Shown here: positions 38,654 to 52,707 of the stretch, piece by piece
How the letters are laid out: each line of letters starts with the position of its first letter
Numbering within the stretch: the first letter of the stretch is position 1
Source of the DNA: Nitrosomonas supralitoralis
Lineage (GTDB): Bacteria > Pseudomonadota > Gammaproteobacteria > Burkholderiales > Nitrosomonadaceae
Direction of reading: 5' to 3'
NCBI RefSeq assembly: GCF_003011925.2
Contig: NZ_PXXU01000007.1
Span: 1 to 64,000 of the forward strand
Length of the DNA stretch: 64,000 nt
Notes under the pieces: generated by a model
Databases searched by the model: none
The model's input: only the letters and a program-made list of their open reading frames with translations
What the model was told of the DNA's origin: nothing
Position numbers and translations under genes: made by a program

Positions 38654-38860
38654 ATGAACGATCATATTTATAAAATCATCGAAATTGTTGGTTCATCAAC
38701 CAAAAGCAGTGATGATGCCATTCAATTAGCGGTTGCAAAAGCTGGAACAAGTGTGCGTAACCTGGATTGGTTTGAAGTAGTGGAAACGCGCGGGCATATT
38801 ATTGATGGCAAAGTTGCACACTATCAAGTCAAACTTAAAATCGGCTTTCGACTGGAGTAG
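38654..38860 (+). CDS. Dodecin family flavin-binding protein
   Basis: The 68-residue protein has the dodecin pattern: IYKIIEIVGSSTKSSDDAIQ at the start, RNLDWFEVVETRGHI in the middle with the flavin-stacking tryptophan, and VAHYQVKLKIGFRLE at the end. Dodecins assemble as dodecamers that store or buffer flavins or CoA. A terminator-like stem-loop follows. It is a single-gene transcript. Confidence 0.93.
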   Translation: MNDHIYKIIEIVGSSTKSSDDAIQLAVAKAGTSVRNLDWFEVVETRGHIIDGKVAHYQVKLKIGFRLE

Positions 38861-38893
38861 TCAATTATCAAGATAATGGTTCAGTGCATTGAG

Positions 38894-38944
38894 GCTGCAA
38901 TGGAGTGAAATTCCGATTTCTACTCAATTGCAGCTTATTATACT
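38894..38944 (+). terminator. Stem-loop after the dodecin gene
   Basis: GCTGCAAT (38894-38901) pairs with ATTGCAGC (38937-38944) and an inner GAGT/ACTC extends the stem. TTATTATA follows. It lies 33 bases after the dodecin stop. Confidence 0.55.
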
Positions 38945-39021
38945 AAAACAAAGAATTCCATATAGACTCAAAACATATATGGTCTACCAACAAGAGTCCA
39001 TAATAGACGCAATTCATCTAA

Positions 39022-41673
<2,652 letters not shown>

Positions 41674-41693
41674 ATAATTTGCATCCTTCACTC

Positions 41694-42209
41694 ATGATAA
41701 AAACACACAAACAACAATTACTTATTCTGATCGTCGTGATCTTGCTGTCAGCCTGCGGTTTTAAGTTGCGCGGACAAGCGACTGCACTGCCGTTCAAGAC
41801 AATGTATGTCACTGCACCGGATGGACATACGATCGGCATCGAGATGGAACGCATGATCAAAGCCACGCCGACAACCCACTTAGTTGCCAACGCTACAGAA
41901 GCCGAAGCGACCCTGGATATTATTAGCGCGATTAATGAAAGAGCAATTCTATCTTTGTCCGGTGGTGGTCGCGTGCGGGACTTTAATTTGATTTATCGGG
42001 TAATTTATCGCGTATTGAATAACAAAGGCATCGAAATCATGCCGCATACTGAAATCACCTTAACCCGGATTCTACCTTTTCTGGATGCACAAATTCTCGC
42101 CAAGGAAGCGGAAGAGAGATTGTTGCTAAAAGATATGCAATCCGATGCAATTCAACAAATTCTATGGCGCTTATCAACAGTTAAGCTTCCCACCGAAAGT
42201 ACACAGTAA
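41694..42209 (+). CDS. lptE: LPS-assembly lipoprotein LptE
   Basis: From the ATG at 41694 the protein has about 171 residues, with a lipoprotein signal ending LLSACGFKLRG, the near-invariant start of mature LptE. It forms the plug of the LptD outer-membrane translocon. The frame is open from a TTG at 41679, which has no ribosome site. It lies between leuS and holA. Confidence 0.92.
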   Translation: MIKTHKQQLLILIVVILLSACGFKLRGQATALPFKTMYVTAPDGHTIGIEMERMIKATPTTHLVANATEAEATLDIISAINERAILSLSGGGRVRDFNLIYRVIYRVLNNKGIEIMPHTEITLTRILPFLDAQILAKEAEERLLLKDMQSDAIQQILWRLSTVKLPTESTQ

Positions 42210-42242
42210 TTCCGTGATCGTTTCGCATAATGCCTCATCACC

Positions 42243-43277
42243 ATGCGTATAAAGCTCGAGCAATTATCGCAATCCCTGCAAAAGCAACCCGCGTCACTGT
42301 ACACTTTATTTGGCAACGAACCCCTGCTGATTCAGGAAGCTGCAGATTTAGTCCGCACCCATGCACGCCAGCATGGGTATACCGAACGTGAATTATTCAC
42401 TGTAGATCAGCACTTCGATTGGTCTGATCTGTTAAATGCAGGCAATAACCTGTCCTTGTTTGCTGATCGCAAAATCATGGATATCCGTATCCCCTCCGGC
42501 AAACCCGGCAAGGAAGGCGGCAAAGCAATCGAAACCTATTGCGGTGCGTTACCACCCGACACATTCACTCTTTTCACGCTACCCCGGATCGATAAGCAGG
42601 GGCAAGCAACGAAATGGTTCAAAGCGCTTGAGACTGCCGGCGTTTTAGTCCAAGCCTACACGATCGAGCGTAATCAATTATCCGATTGGATCGAGCAGCG
42701 TCTCGGCAAACATCAACAAAAAACTGATTCTGCTACATTACAGTTTCTAGCGAATCAGGTGGAAGGTAATCTACTCGCCGCACATCAGGAAATCCAGAAG
42801 CTCGCACTACTGTACCCCAATGGCAACTTAACCTTCGAGCAAGTAAAAGATGCAGTACTGAATGTGGCACGTTATGATGCATTTCAATTATCAGACGCCA
42901 TGATTAATGCGGATGCCTTGCGCTTTATCCGTATCCTATCGGGCTTGCAAGGTGAAGGCATTGCTCCGCTGCTTTTACTCGCCACCATGACCGAGCAAAT
43001 ACGACAATTGATTACCATTCGAAAAGGCCTCGACAATGGCCAACCACTTGCACAGTTACTGCAGGCCACCAGAATCTGGGGCGACCGACAAAAACCAGTA
43101 CAAGCTGCGGCCAAACGCATCAGCCTGCCAACTCTTGTGCAGGGATTATCGGATGCCGCAGAAATAGACCGGATGATCAAAGGGGTAGCACAGGGAGATG
43201 TTTGGGATGAATTGTTGCAATTGGGTTTGCGACTTACAATTCACGAAAATAAGAATTTCGCAAAAGTTACTAAGTAA
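42243..43277 (+). CDS. holA: DNA polymerase III subunit delta
   Basis: The 344-residue protein opens the beta sliding clamp in the clamp-loader complex. It has the family's LYTLFGNEPLLIQEAAD near residue 19, LFADRKIMDIRIPSGKPG, and the C-terminal helical domain with AALDAS-like helices. Adjacent to leuS and lptE, as in related genomes. Length matches the usual 330-350 residues. Confidence 0.93.
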   Translation: MRIKLEQLSQSLQKQPASLYTLFGNEPLLIQEAADLVRTHARQHGYTERELFTVDQHFDWSDLLNAGNNLSLFADRKIMDIRIPSGKPGKEGGKAIETYCGALPPDTFTLFTLPRIDKQGQATKWFKALETAGVLVQAYTIERNQLSDWIEQRLGKHQQKTDSATLQFLANQVEGNLLAAHQEIQKLALLYPNGNLTFEQVKDAVLNVARYDAFQLSDAMINADALRFIRILSGLQGEGIAPLLLLATMTEQIRQLITIRKGLDNGQPLAQLLQATRIWGDRQKPVQAAAKRISLPTLVQGLSDAAEIDRMIKGVAQGDVWDELLQLGLRLTIHENKNFAKVTK

Positions 43278-43475
43278 CTTTATTTCAAATCCCACCCATT
43301 ACAGGTTAAAAGAATAATTCTCGGATGAGAAGAAGAATTAACGCTCTTAGCTGGCAATTATCGCTTTCTGCGCCAATTAAACGAGTTAGATCCCATCAAC
43401 CCCGACCTTGCTCACCTGAACAAGAATCCGAGGCAAGCAGGGGGGTAATTCGGAATGTTCCTACTCGTGCCGCTG

Positions 43476-43649
43476 TCACTCGGTCTTAATCTTCTTTTCC
43501 TTTGTGACAGGATTCCGCAGCTCATAGCCTTCTTCCTTAGCCTTGTAGCCGCCGTATGCTCCGGCGCCACCTGCAGCAAGCAGCCAGCATCCCGACATCA
43601 GTGGGATCACGAGTAAAATTGCCAAGTAGTGCATCAACTTTGATTTCAT
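43476..43649 (-). CDS. Small glycine-rich lipoprotein
   Basis: The 57-residue product starts at the ATG at 43649, with a GGAGG site 7 bases upstream. The signal ends in the lipobox LMSGC, followed by WLLAAGGAGAYGGYKAKEEGYEL and a lysine-rich tail. The glycine-zipper-like stretch after the cysteine resembles small envelope lipoproteins. No function can be named. It is isolated downstream of holA on the opposite strand. Confidence 0.7.
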   Translation of the reverse strand: MKSKLMHYLAILLVIPLMSGCWLLAAGGAGAYGGYKAKEEGYELRNPVTKEKKIKTE

Positions 43650-43873
43650 CGCAGCCTCCAACAAAATTTATCAATACATGAAATATATATTATAATCAGT
43701 AACCTAATTAATACATGAGCATATGACTAATTCGAATCCTCACTATAACTTATATGATGCTTGAGGCACAAGAGAAAGTCGCTTAGGGAATAATCTCCCA
43801 GTAGTGTGTTATAACATTACCGGGATTTTACAGTTACTTAACGAGGCGAAAAGTAATTGCAATATTGTGACAT

Positions 43874-46800
43874 TTATCGCTCATACGCCAACACCGGTGC
43901 CAACCATCGCTCGGCTTCCTCTACTACCCAGGATTTCCTTTTCGCATAGTCCTCCACCTGGTCTTTACCAATTTTTCCGACAGCAAAAAATGTTGAATCA
44001 GGGTGCGCGAAATAGAAGCCAGATACTGCAGCAGTAGGAACCATGGCAAACGATTCGGTGATGACGATGCCGGCATTTGCGGTAGCATTCAATGTCGCAA
44101 ACAGCGCGCCTTTTTCAGTATGATCCGGGCACGCGGGGTAGCCAGGAGCAGGACGGATACCGCGATATTCTTCGTTGATCAGTTGCGCGTTGGTTAAAGT
44201 CTCGTCTTTTGCATAACCCCAGAATTCGCGCCGTACCCGCGCATGCATGTGTTCAGCAAACGCTTCCGCCAGACGATCTGCCAATGCTTTGAGTACAATC
44301 GCGCTATAGTCATCATTGGCATCTTCAAAAGCCTTCACTCGCTCGTCAATACCAAATCCCGCACCAACCGCAAACAGTCCAATCGTATCTTGAATACCCG
44401 TTTCCCTGGGAGCGATAAAGTCAGACAAGCATCGATTCGGTTTACCTGATGGCTTCTGGTCTTGTTGTCGCAAACAATGATAAGTCATGGCGAGCTTATT
44501 GCGTGACGGATCAGTGTAAATTTCGATGTCGTCGCCGACAGAATTGGCCGGAAACAAGCCAATTACTGCGTTCGCGCTCAACCATTTTTGTTCGATTATT
44601 TTCTTCAACATCGTTTGTGCATCGCGAAATAGCTGACTTGCTGTTTCTCCAACCACTTCGTCTTGCAGGATATCAGGATAACGTCCGGCAAGCTCCCATG
44701 CCTGAAAGAACGGCGTCCAGTCGATATACGGCACAATCTTTTCCAGCGGGTAATTATTCAGCGTACGAATACCTATCAGCTCCGGTTGATAAGACTGATA
44801 ATTTACCCAATCAGTTTTAAACGCATTGGCGCGGGCTTCAGCGAGTGTTAACAGTTTCGCGGGCCCTTTCTTATTTTTGTGCTGGGTGCGCACCTTTTCG
44901 TATTCGTTTTTTATTTCTTGCACATAACTTGCCCGCAAATCCTGTGATAGCAAATTACTGCACACACCTACTGCACGGCTGGCATCTGGCACCCAAACGG
45001 TTGGGCCTTCATAGTGCGGTGCAATTTTGACGGCCGTATGAACTCGCGACGTAGTTGCACCGCCGATCAGCAACGGAATGGTAAATCCCTCGCGCTGCAT
45101 TTCCTTGGCGACATGTGCCATTTCTTCTAAAGAAGGGGTAATCAAGCCGGATAAACCGATAATGTCGGCTTTCTCGCGCCGCGCCATATCAAGAATTTGT
45201 GCACTGGGTACCATCACACCCATATTGATCACTTCATAGTTATTGCATTGCAAAACCACGGTAACAATATTCTTGCCAATATCGTGCACATCACCTTTGA
45301 CAGTAGCGATAACGATTTTTCCTTTGGGCTTATTGTCTCCCGATAATTTCTTTTCGGCTTCGATGAACGGCAATAAGTGCGCCACCGCTTGCTTCATCAC
45401 GCGCGCCGATTTGACCACCTGCGGCAAAAACATCTTGCCAGCGCCAAATAAATCGCCAACCACGCCCATGCCTTCCATCAGCGGACCTTCGATCACCTGA
45501 ATCGGGCGTCCGCCCTGTTTATCGATTTCTAAGCGCGCGGCTTCGGTATCTTCCACAATATAGGTGGAAATACCCCTAACCAGAGCATGTGTCAAGCGCT
45601 GCTGCAAGGGCTCATCACGCCACGCCAGATCTTCAACCTGTTCTTTTTTCTTGCCTTTAAAGTTCTCGGCGAATTCAACCAAGCGCTCGGTTGCATCCGC
45701 ACGCCGGTTGAGGATGACATCCTCCACCTTTTCCAGCAGTTCTGCCGGGATATCCGAATACACCCCTAATTGACCGGCATTGACAATACCCATTGTCATA
45801 CCAGCTTTGATCGCGTGATACAAAAAAGCGGTATGAATCGCTTCACGAATCGGTTCATTGCCACGGAAGGAGAACGAGACATTGGAAACTCCGCCGCTTA
45901 TTTTGGCGTACGGCAGCGTTTGCTTAATGAGACGGATCGCCTCGATGAAATCGACGCCGTAGTTATTATGCTCTTCAATGCCCGTTGCAATAGCGAAAAT
46001 ATTCGGGTCAAAAATGATGTCTTCGGGTGGGAAACCTATCTTATCTACCAGCAAACGATAGCTACGAGTGCAAATCTCCACCTTACGCTGCAAGGTATCG
46101 GCCTGACCCTGCTCATCAAACGCCATCACAATCACTGCCGCACCATAACGACGAGCTAACTTGGCATGATGAAAAAATTCCGCTTCACCTTCTTTCATGC
46201 TGATGGAATTGATAATGGGTTTACCTTGCACGCATTTCAAACCAGCCTCAATTACGGTCCATTTGCTGGAGTCGAGCATGATCGGCACCTTGCAGATATC
46301 CGGCTCGGCCGCCAGCAGATTCAGGAAGGTCACCATGGCTTTCTGCGAATCCAACATGGCCTCATCCATATTGATATCGATGATCTGCGCACCATTCTCC
46401 ACTTGACTGCGTGCCACGTTCAACGCTTCCGCGTAATCGTCGCTGAGAATCAAACGAGCAAATGCTCGGGAGCCGGTAACATTGGTACGTTCGCCAACAT
46501 TGACAAACAATGAATCATCGCCGATGTTCAGAGGTTCCAAGCCGGACAAACGCAATTTCTTCGGAATTTCGGGTACCTGGCGTGGCGCGATATCGGCAAC
46601 TGCCTGCGCAATCGCTTTGATATGCGCCGGTGTGGTACCACAGCATCCACCGACAATATTGACAAAACCAGATTCCGCAAATCCTTTGATCTGGTTCGCA
46701 GTATATTCCGGCGACTCGTCGTAGCCTGTTTCAGATAAAGGATTCGGCAGGCCGGCATTGGGATGCACGCTGGTATACACATCTGCCACACCTGCCAGCT

Positions 46801-47584
46801 CTTCAATATACGGACGCATCAATTCCGCACCTAGGGCGCAGTTGATACCAACCGATAACGGTCGGGTATGGCTGATCGAGTTCCAAAAAGCCTCCGGTGT
46901 TTGTCCTGACAATGTACGCCCGGATGCATCGGTGATGGTGACTGAAATCATGATCGGCAATCGTATGTCATGATCGACAAAGTATTGATCGATAGCAAAT
47001 AGAGCCGCTTTTGCGTTAAGTGAATCGAAAATGGTTTCAACCAGCAGAATATCAACCCCACCGTCGACCAATCCGCGAATCGACTCAGTGTAATCAGCCA
47101 CCAATTGATCGAATGTTATGCCGCGAAAACCCGGGTCGTTGACATCAGGAGAAATAGATGCGGTTTTCGTGGTAGGGCCGAGCACACCGGCAACAAAACG
47201 CGGCTTCTCCGGTGTTTTTTCTTCATACGCCTGTGCCGCTTCGCATGCCAATTTTGCCGCAGCAACATTCAACTCATACACCACATCCTGCAAGTGGTAA
47301 TCAGCCATCGAAGCTGCAGTGGAATTGAACGTGTTGGTTTCGATAATATCCGCACCGGCTTCCAGATATCCGCCATGAATCGATTTGATAATATCCGGCT
47401 GAGTCAACGTCAGCAAATCATTGTTTCCTCTCAAATCATGCGGAAAATCAGCAAATCGCTGCCCGCGGAAATCTGCCTCAGAGAGTTTGAATGTCTGAAT
47501 CATCGTACCCATCGCACCGTCCAGAATCAGGATGCGTTGCGCAAATAAGCTTTCCAGTAAAGTAGTGCGGGGATTTTTATTCAT
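43874..47584 (-). CDS. metH: Cobalamin-dependent methionine synthase
   Basis: The protein of about 1236 residues transfers methyl groups from methyltetrahydrofolate to homocysteine via cobalamin. The order is: homocysteine domain with [14 protein letters not shown] near residue 15 and zinc Cys motif GGCCGTTP; pterin domain with [14 protein letters not shown]; cap; B12 domain with [11 protein letters not shown] (His ligand to cobalt); and reactivation (AdoMet) domain ending near VLAYER with [12 protein letters not shown]. The frame is open to an ATG at 47620 with a weak GAGG; I prefer the internal ATG at 47584 because homologues start there. No cobalamin riboswitch is visible upstream. Confidence 0.95.
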   Translation of the reverse strand: MNKNPRTTLLESLFAQRILILDGAMGTMIQTFKLSEADFRGQRFADFPHDLRGNNDLLTLTQPDIIKSIHGGYLEAGADIIETNTFNSTAASMADYHLQDVVYELNVAAAKLACEAAQAYEEKTPEKPRFVAGVLGPTTKTASISPDVNDPGFRGITFDQLVADYTESIRGLVDGGVDILLVETIFDSLNAKAALFAIDQYFVDHDIRLPIMISVTITDASGRTLSGQTPEAFWNSISHTRPLSVGINCALGAELMRPYIEELAGVADVYTSVHPNAGLPNPLSETGYDESPEYTANQIKGFAESGFVNIVGGCCGTTPAHIKAIAQAVADIAPRQVPEIPKKLRLSGLEPLNIGDDSLFVNVGERTNVTGSRAFARLILSDDYAEALNVARSQVENGAQIIDINMDEAMLDSQKAMVTFLNLLAAEPDICKVPIMLDSSKWTVIEAGLKCVQGKPIINSISMKEGEAEFFHHAKLARRYGAAVIVMAFDEQGQADTLQRKVEICTRSYRLLVDKIGFPPEDIIFDPNIFAIATGIEEHNNYGVDFIEAIRLIKQTLPYAKISGGVSNVSFSFRGNEPIREAIHTAFLYHAIKAGMTMGIVNAGQLGVYSDIPAELLEKVEDVILNRRADATERLVEFAENFKGKKKEQVEDLAWRDEPLQQRLTHALVRGISTYIVEDTEAARLEIDKQGGRPIQVIEGPLMEGMGVVGDLFGAGKMFLPQVVKSARVMKQAVAHLLPFIEAEKKLSGDNKPKGKIVIATVKGDVHDIGKNIVTVVLQCNNYEVINMGVMVPSAQILDMARREKADIIGLSGLITPSLEEMAHVAKEMQREGFTIPLLIGGATTSRVHTAVKIAPHYEGPTVWVPDASRAVGVCSNLLSQDLRASYVQEIKNEYEKVRTQHKNKKGPAKLLTLAEARANAFKTDWVNYQSYQPELIGIRTLNNYPLEKIVPYIDWTPFFQAWELAGRYPDILQDEVVGETASQLFRDAQTMLKKIIEQKWLSANAVIGLFPANSVGDDIEIYTDPSRNKLAMTYHCLRQQDQKPSGKPNRCLSDFIAPRETGIQDTIGLFAVGAGFGIDERVKAFEDANDDYSAIVLKALADRLAEAFAEHMHARVRREFWGYAKDETLTNAQLINEEYRGIRPAPGYPACPDHTEKGALFATLNATANAGIVITESFAMVPTAAVSGFYFAHPDSTFFAVGKIGKDQVEDYAKRKSWVVEEAERWLAPVLAYER

Positions 47585-47655
47585 CGAAAAACATGTTTTA
47601 AAAGGAACTGAATTGACCATTATACCTCAGTGCACGCCTGCTTCTGCGTCACCGA

Positions 47656-48498
47656 TCAGGGATAAAGCAACAGCAGCCGATAACCCAGTGCATCCAGCTG
47701 GTTGCTATCAAAATCCAATCGAACCTCTATCTCTTGATGTGGCTGAATAAATTGCAACGACTTGTCTGCTTCTTGCAAATAATCCTGCGCCGCGAAAACA
47801 CGGCTGGCAATTAATTCTTCTCGTGCATCCAGCAATGACAATTGCAATACGGGCCAAGCCTGTGGAAAAGACGCGTAATTATGAATAGTCGCATACATTG
47901 TGGCCACCTCGGGCTGTTGCGCAGGATTTTTCTGCAATTCGGATGATTCGATGCCGATCAGATTGATATCTTGCGAATAGGGTACTGTACACGACAAGAA
48001 TTCACATAACCGCTCCAAACGAGGCCTGATTTCAGGTGCCATCATAGTCAGTTCGGTGCGATAGCTATAGGCAATCTGACTGATCAAGAGCAACGCCAGA
48101 AATGCATTCACCGATATCCACTGCACATACGACAGCTTATCCGGCTTCTCATCTCCAAACAGTTGATCTGATGTTTCAATTATCTCGGTTGTTTGAGTGA
48201 TGTCAGCCGTTTCAGTTGTTTCTTGATTCAACTCCGAAAAAGCTTGCGGCTCGGTTACATTGTCTAAATTCTCCGGATTGATCTGTTCTTCTGTTGCAGC
48301 TTCAGGTGTGCTGAAAGTATACAGTTGAATTTGAGAAGTATATTCAATGGACGATTCATTGACCGTAATCAGCGTGGCAAATCCATTGAATATCCGTTGG
48401 CAGTACCCACAACGTACATCGCCTCCATGCGCCTGTAATTGCGCAGCATTCACACGGAAAGTAGTACTGCAACCTGGACAAAGTGTTACAAGCGCCAT
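47656..48498 (-). CDS. MJ0042-type zinc-ribbon / DUF3426 membrane protein
   Basis: The 280-residue protein begins with a zinc ribbon: CPGC at residues 8-11 and CGYC at residues 31-34. A low-complexity glutamate/threonine-rich stretch follows, then one membrane segment (about residues 127-143) and a DUF3426-type periplasmic C-terminal domain. The family is often found next to prmA and accC in Betaproteobacteria. Function is unknown. It is the fifth gene of the aroQ-accB-accC-prmA run. Confidence 0.8.
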   Translation of the reverse strand: MALVTLCPGCSTTFRVNAAQLQAHGGDVRCGYCQRIFNGFATLITVNESSIEYTSQIQLYTFSTPEAATEEQINPENLDNVTEPQAFSELNQETTETADITQTTEIIETSDQLFGDEKPDKLSYVQWISVNAFLALLLISQIAYSYRTELTMMAPEIRPRLERLCEFLSCTVPYSQDINLIGIESSELQKNPAQQPEVATMYATIHNYASFPQAWPVLQLSLLDAREELIASRVFAAQDYLQEADKSLQFIQPHQEIEVRLDFDSNQLDALGYRLLLLYP

Positions 48499-48587
48499 AG
48501 GTTATTGCCTGTATTGAATCGTCACATTAATAATCAGTGAACTATGTATTTACCAAGCTCAGGAGCTCGATAGAAGTGATAATTATT

Positions 48588-49505
48588 TCATCTTTTGCAG
48601 CCGGTTAACAACACCCATCCTTGCTGTTCATTGTCGCTGTGCATATCAAACCACTGTTGATATACATGTTTAACTTCTGCAGCTTGCTGGTGCAAAATTC
48701 CAGATAGTACAATGGTGCCCTGTTGCCGAACCAATTGCGCCAGAACTGGCGCCAACATGATTAAAGGATTTGCCAGAATGTTGGCAACCACAACATCCGC
48801 ATACTCTTGCGGCTGCAAATACCGTGCAGCAGCCTGATGAGTTGTTGTGAAATAGAATTTTGAAGCAACACAATGATTTCTGGCTGCGTTTTCCTGACTG
48901 GCTTTAATTGCCTGGTGATCGATATCAATGCCGGTGACATGGCTGGCACCCAGTTTTAGCGCAGCAATCGCCAATATTCCGGAGCCACAACCATAATCAA
49001 TAATCTTAGTCCCTGGCCGCAAATTTTGATCCAACCAGTTCAAACACAATTGGGTCGTGGGATGACTGCCGGTACCAAATGCCAAGCCTGGATCAAGTAT
49101 CAGATTAATCGCTTCAGGATCAGGTGCCTGATGCCAAGTAGGAACAATCCATAAACGCTGCGAGATTTGAATTGGATCAAATTGTGATTGGGTCAGACGC
49201 ACCCAATCCTGCTCTTCAACACGCTCCAGACGGAAATTCAGTTGGCCGCTCGATGGGGCAATATTTGTCAGACTGTGCATAACTTCATCGATATTGACAG
49301 CTTGATCGAACAAGGCTGAAACCTCAGCGTTTTGCCAGATTTCTCCGCAGGGCTCTCCGGGTTCTCCAAACAGCATTTGCTCGTCCTGGGTGTCAACCGC
49401 CGCATCATGAATGTCCACCGATAATGCGCCCTGTTCCATCAATGCATCACTCAGCAACTCGGCATTCGTTGCATCAGCTTGGATAATTAGCGTAACCCAG
49501 GACAT
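48588..49505 (-). CDS. prmA: Ribosomal protein L11 methyltransferase
   Basis: This SAM-dependent methyltransferase of about 305 residues trimethylates ribosomal protein L11. DPGLAFGTGSHPTT and the SAM motif IDYGCGSGILAIAALKLGA are both present, as is VVANILANPL (motif IV). The ATG at 49505 gives the family start SWVTLIIQ. A TTG at 49544 overlapping the accC stop is the longer alternative. It is downstream of accC. Confidence 0.95.
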   Translation of the reverse strand: MSWVTLIIQADATNAELLSDALMEQGALSVDIHDAAVDTQDEQMLFGEPGEPCGEIWQNAEVSALFDQAVNIDEVMHSLTNIAPSSGQLNFRLERVEEQDWVRLTQSQFDPIQISQRLWIVPTWHQAPDPEAINLILDPGLAFGTGSHPTTQLCLNWLDQNLRPGTKIIDYGCGSGILAIAALKLGASHVTGIDIDHQAIKASQENAARNHCVASKFYFTTTHQAAARYLQPQEYADVVVANILANPLIMLAPVLAQLVRQQGTIVLSGILHQQAAEVKHVYQQWFDMHSDNEQQGWVLLTGCKR

Positions 49506-49540
49506 ACTTGATATAAGAAATCTGCGATCAAATCCGCTTC

Positions 49541-50902
49541 TCAATCGATTTTAGTTTTATTATGCAATGCAAGTTTTTGTTCCAGATAATGAATTGAAAC
49601 ACCACCGCGCAAAAATGATGCATCATTCATCAAGTCTCTATGCAATGGAATATTAGTTTTGATCCCGGCAACCACCATTTCAGACAACGCAATCCGCATC
49701 CGCGCAATTGCTTGCTCGCGCGTATCGCCATAGGTAATGATTTTGCCAATCATCGAATCATAATAGGGCGGCACCATATAGTTATGATAAACATGCGAAT
49801 CGACCCGCACCCCTGGGCCTCCCGGCGCATGATATTGTGTGATACGCCCGGCAGAAGGTGTCAGTTTGTATGCATCTTCCGCATTGATGCGACATTCTAT
49901 GGCATGCCCCTTGAATACAATATCTTTCTGGTGCATCGGCAAAACCTTACCAGCCGCAACATTTATTTGCGCCTGTACCAGATCAATACCCGTGATCGCT
50001 TCCGTTATCGGATGTTCCACTTGTAAGCGGGTATTCATTTCAATGAAGTAAAACTCATTGTTCTCAAACAGAAACTCAAACGTACCGACGCCGCGATATT
50101 TGATCCGGCGACAGGCATCGGCACAGCGTTCACCGATTTTATTGCGCAATTTCTCAGAGATACCAGGCGCAGGCGCTTCCTCGAGAATTTTCTGGTGGCG
50201 GCGTTGCAATGAACAATCTCTTTCGCCCAGATGAACAGCATTTCCATGCTCATCAATCAATAACTGAAATTCGATATGGCGTGGGTTTTCCAGGAATTTT
50301 TCTGCATAAACTGTCGGATTGCCAAAAGCTGATTGCGCTTCATTGCGGGTCATGATGACTGCATTGGATAGTGCAGCTTCGGTATGCACCACTCGCATCC
50401 CACGCCCACCACCTCCACCTGCGGCTTTAAGAATAATGGGATAGCCGATCTCCTTGGCTATCTTTCTTGTCTCATCAAGGTCTTCCGGTAGCGCACCATC
50501 CGATCCTGGAACGCACGGCACACCGGCAGTTTTCATGGCATTTTTTGCGCTGACTTTATCGCCCATCAAACGAATTGTTTCTGATCGTGGACCAATAAAT
50601 ACAAATCCGCTTTTTTCTACCCGCTCGGCAAAATCCGCATTCTCCGACAAAAATCCATAACCCGGATGAATAGCCTCCGAATCGGTCACCTCGGCGGCAC
50701 TGATAATGGCAGGAATATTAAGATAGCTCAGCCCGACAGGAGCTGGACCAATGCATACTGATTCATCAGATAGCATTACGTATTTCGCCTCCGCATCGGC
50801 TTCCGAATGCACTGCCACTGTTTTGATACCCATCGCACGACAGGCACGCTGAATCCGCAACGCTATTTCGCCGCGATTTGCAATAAGAATCTTCTCAAAC
50901 AT
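49541..50902 (-). CDS. accC: Acetyl-CoA carboxylase, biotin carboxylase subunit
   Basis: The 453-residue ATP-grasp enzyme carboxylates biotin on AccB, the first step of fatty acid synthesis. The N-terminal [15 protein letters not shown] and the glycine-rich ATP loop [14 protein letters not shown] (about residues 159-172) are diagnostic, as are [14 protein letters not shown] and ECRINAED. It starts 2 bases after the accB stop and is co-transcribed. Confidence 0.98.
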   Translation of the reverse strand: MFEKILIANRGEIALRIQRACRAMGIKTVAVHSEADAEAKYVMLSDESVCIGPAPVGLSYLNIPAIISAAEVTDSEAIHPGYGFLSENADFAERVEKSGFVFIGPRSETIRLMGDKVSAKNAMKTAGVPCVPGSDGALPEDLDETRKIAKEIGYPIILKAAGGGGGRGMRVVHTEAALSNAVIMTRNEAQSAFGNPTVYAEKFLENPRHIEFQLLIDEHGNAVHLGERDCSLQRRHQKILEEAPAPGISEKLRNKIGERCADACRRIKYRGVGTFEFLFENNEFYFIEMNTRLQVEHPITEAITGIDLVQAQINVAAGKVLPMHQKDIVFKGHAIECRINAEDAYKLTPSAGRITQYHAPGGPGVRVDSHVYHNYMVPPYYDSMIGKIITYGDTREQAIARMRIALSEMVVAGIKTNIPLHRDLMNDASFLRGGVSIHYLEQKLALHNKTKID

Positions 50903-50904
50903 AA

Positions 50905-51384
50905 TTATTGAATCACGAATAAAGGCTCACCGTACTCAACGGGCTGCCCATTTTCTGGCAGGATCGCTTTGATCACACCATTTTTATCCGCTTCAATTTC
51001 GTTCAGCAATTTCATTGCCTCAATAATGCATAAAGTATCTCCAACCTTCACACTCTGGCCAACCTCAACAAATGGGCTGGCTCCAGGCGATGCCGATCGA
51101 TAGAATGTACCAACCATCGGAGATTTGACAATATGCCCATCCGGGACTAATTTATTATTTGAGCCTGATGCTTCATTAGATGTATTGACTTCAGAGATTG
51201 CCGCCGACACGGGTTGCGAAGCCGGGGGCATAACTGCCGCCATAGGCGGCATGAAAGCATAGTTCTGCACACCGGAACCAGATTTACTGATTCGTACTTT
51301 TTCCTCGCCTTCCGTAATTTCCAGCTCAGCAATACTCGACTCTTCAACCAACTCAATAAGTTTCTTAAGTTTTCTTAAATCCAT
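50905..51384 (-). CDS. accB: Acetyl-CoA carboxylase, biotin carboxyl carrier protein
   Basis: From the ATG at 51384 (GGGAG 7 bases upstream), this carrier protein has 159 residues. It has an N-terminal dimerisation segment, a flexible proline/alanine-rich linker and a C-terminal biotinyl domain with [12 protein letters not shown], whose lysine is biotinylated. A TTG at 51390 is an in-frame alternative start. It lies directly upstream of accC. Confidence 0.96.
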   Translation of the reverse strand: MDLRKLKKLIELVEESSIAELEITEGEEKVRISKSGSGVQNYAFMPPMAAVMPPASQPVSAAISEVNTSNEASGSNNKLVPDGHIVKSPMVGTFYRSASPGASPFVEVGQSVKVGDTLCIIEAMKLLNEIEADKNGVIKAILPENGQPVEYGEPLFVIQ

Positions 51385-51452
51385 ATCCAATCTCCCGAGA
51401 TATCATCTCGCTGTAAGGAAGTTTTATAACTATTTTCAACGGCATCAGATCA

Positions 51453-51905
51453 TCAATATGTCATCGCATATTTTAGTGCCAATTCATAACCCTTAGCACC
51501 CAAGCCACTGATAACACCAATCGCCAAATCCGAAAAATAGGAATGTTGACGAAAAGATTCACGAGAATATATATTCGACAAATGCACTTCGATAAATGGC
51601 AGTTTGACCGCAGCAATTGCATCACGCATTGCAATACTGGTGTGCGTATAGGCAGCTGGATTGATGATGATGAAGCTAGTCCCATCATTCATAGTCAGCT
51701 GTATTCTTTCAATCAACGCCGATTCCGCATTACTCTGAAAGAAATCAAGTTTAAATTCAGTGTTTTCAACTAATTCACTTAAATTTCTGTTAATATCCTG
51801 CAATGTTGCACCGCCATAAACCTCCGGCTCACGAACACCCAGCAAATTCAAATTGGGCCCATGAATAATCAAGATATTATCAACTTTAATCTTTTTTGAA
51901 TCCAT
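51453..51905 (-). CDS. aroQ: 3-dehydroquinate dehydratase, type II
   Basis: The 150-residue type II dehydroquinase has [20 protein letters not shown] (residues 13-32) with the catalytic tyrosine region, [13 protein letters not shown], and [18 protein letters not shown]. It works in the shikimate pathway as a dodecamer. It heads a minus-strand run aroQ-accB-accC-prmA, a frequent proteobacterial arrangement. The start at 51905 fits the family length. Confidence 0.96.
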   Translation of the reverse strand: MDSKKIKVDNILIIHGPNLNLLGVREPEVYGGATLQDINRNLSELVENTEFKLDFFQSNAESALIERIQLTMNDGTSFIIINPAAYTHTSIAMRDAIAAVKLPFIEVHLSNIYSRESFRQHSYFSDLAIGVISGLGAKGYELALKYAMTY

Positions 51906-52126
51906 TTGCGAATTATGTACCGTTGCAGCCAGAAAGTACAGATTTTTGACGAAATTAACCGAACTTAAGCGAAAATTGTCAGATAAATATTGAATTTGGT
52001 ATTTTAGAAAAAGTTCAATTTATTGCAATAAAAAATATCTATAAAACACAAACTATTGAATTCAACCCTTTATCATTTGCCCGCAATTCTCCAACCATCT
52101 ATAATACCTCGCTTGATTTAAGCCGG

Positions 52127-52202
<76 letters not shown>

Positions 52203-52356
52203 ATTAAATCAATAAATTACAGATATTGAATCGATAACATCTTAACAATTTTATTGATTATCGTAAAATTAGACCCAGTTTTAATCCCAGTAAGTATCTT
52301 GGCTACAACTGGACATCTTTGGACATAATATGCTTAAAAACACCAAGATAGATTGA
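52203..52356. other. Non-coding flank between tRNA-Thr and the hsdS fragment
   Basis: About 150 AT-rich bases with short open stretches interrupted by stops. No direct repeat of the tRNA 3' end is seen here, and no integrase fragment could be recognised with confidence. Confidence 0.3.
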
Positions 52357-52641
52357 TTTGATCAACTAATTCTGGGCAATCCAGTTAAGCAACTTTCTCC
52401 GATTTTTCTGTTTCTGCCTTACATTAAAGAATTGAATCGGAATATTGAAGGTATTCGTGATGAAAAGGTGATTAGCTGTAAATATTTCTCGGAAATACTA
52501 TTACCCTTTCCCTCACTTTCGGAACAAACCAAAATCGCCAACTTCCTCGCCGCTATCATCGACAAGATCACCCACACCAAAATTCAGCTCAATGCTTTAA
52601 AGTTGTACAAAAAAGAATTTTTACAGCAATTATTTGTTTGA
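52357..52641 (+). pseudogene. Type I restriction specificity subunit (HsdS) C-terminal remnant
   Basis: The frame is open from 52357 to 52641 without a usable start and encodes the end of an HsdS protein. It contains ELNRNIEGIRDEKVISCKYFSE, then LPFPSLSEQTKIANFLAAIIDKI and KLYKKEFLQQLFV, which are the second conserved helical region and the C-terminus. The upstream target-recognition domain is missing here, but an incomplete hsdS fragment on the opposite strand at 53429-53973 carries a matching recognition domain. There is no hsdM or hsdR nearby. Confidence 0.75.
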
Positions 52642-52707
52642 TCATTAGATTACTGTTTAAGCTATGTTTATACTTATGTGTAAACATTTTAATCTTGAGG
52701 TGTCGTC

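Noticed and set aside
43278-43475. Possible structured element between holA and the small lipoprotein
   Set aside because: No strong stem with a T tract and no riboswitch signature could be found.
47585-47655. Cobalamin riboswitch upstream of metH
   Set aside because: The short gap lacks a B12-box-like motif and is too small for the element.
52203-52356. Integrase remnant or att site beside the tRNA
   Set aside because: Short open stretches exist, but none matched an integrase that I could recognise, and no repeat of the tRNA end was found.
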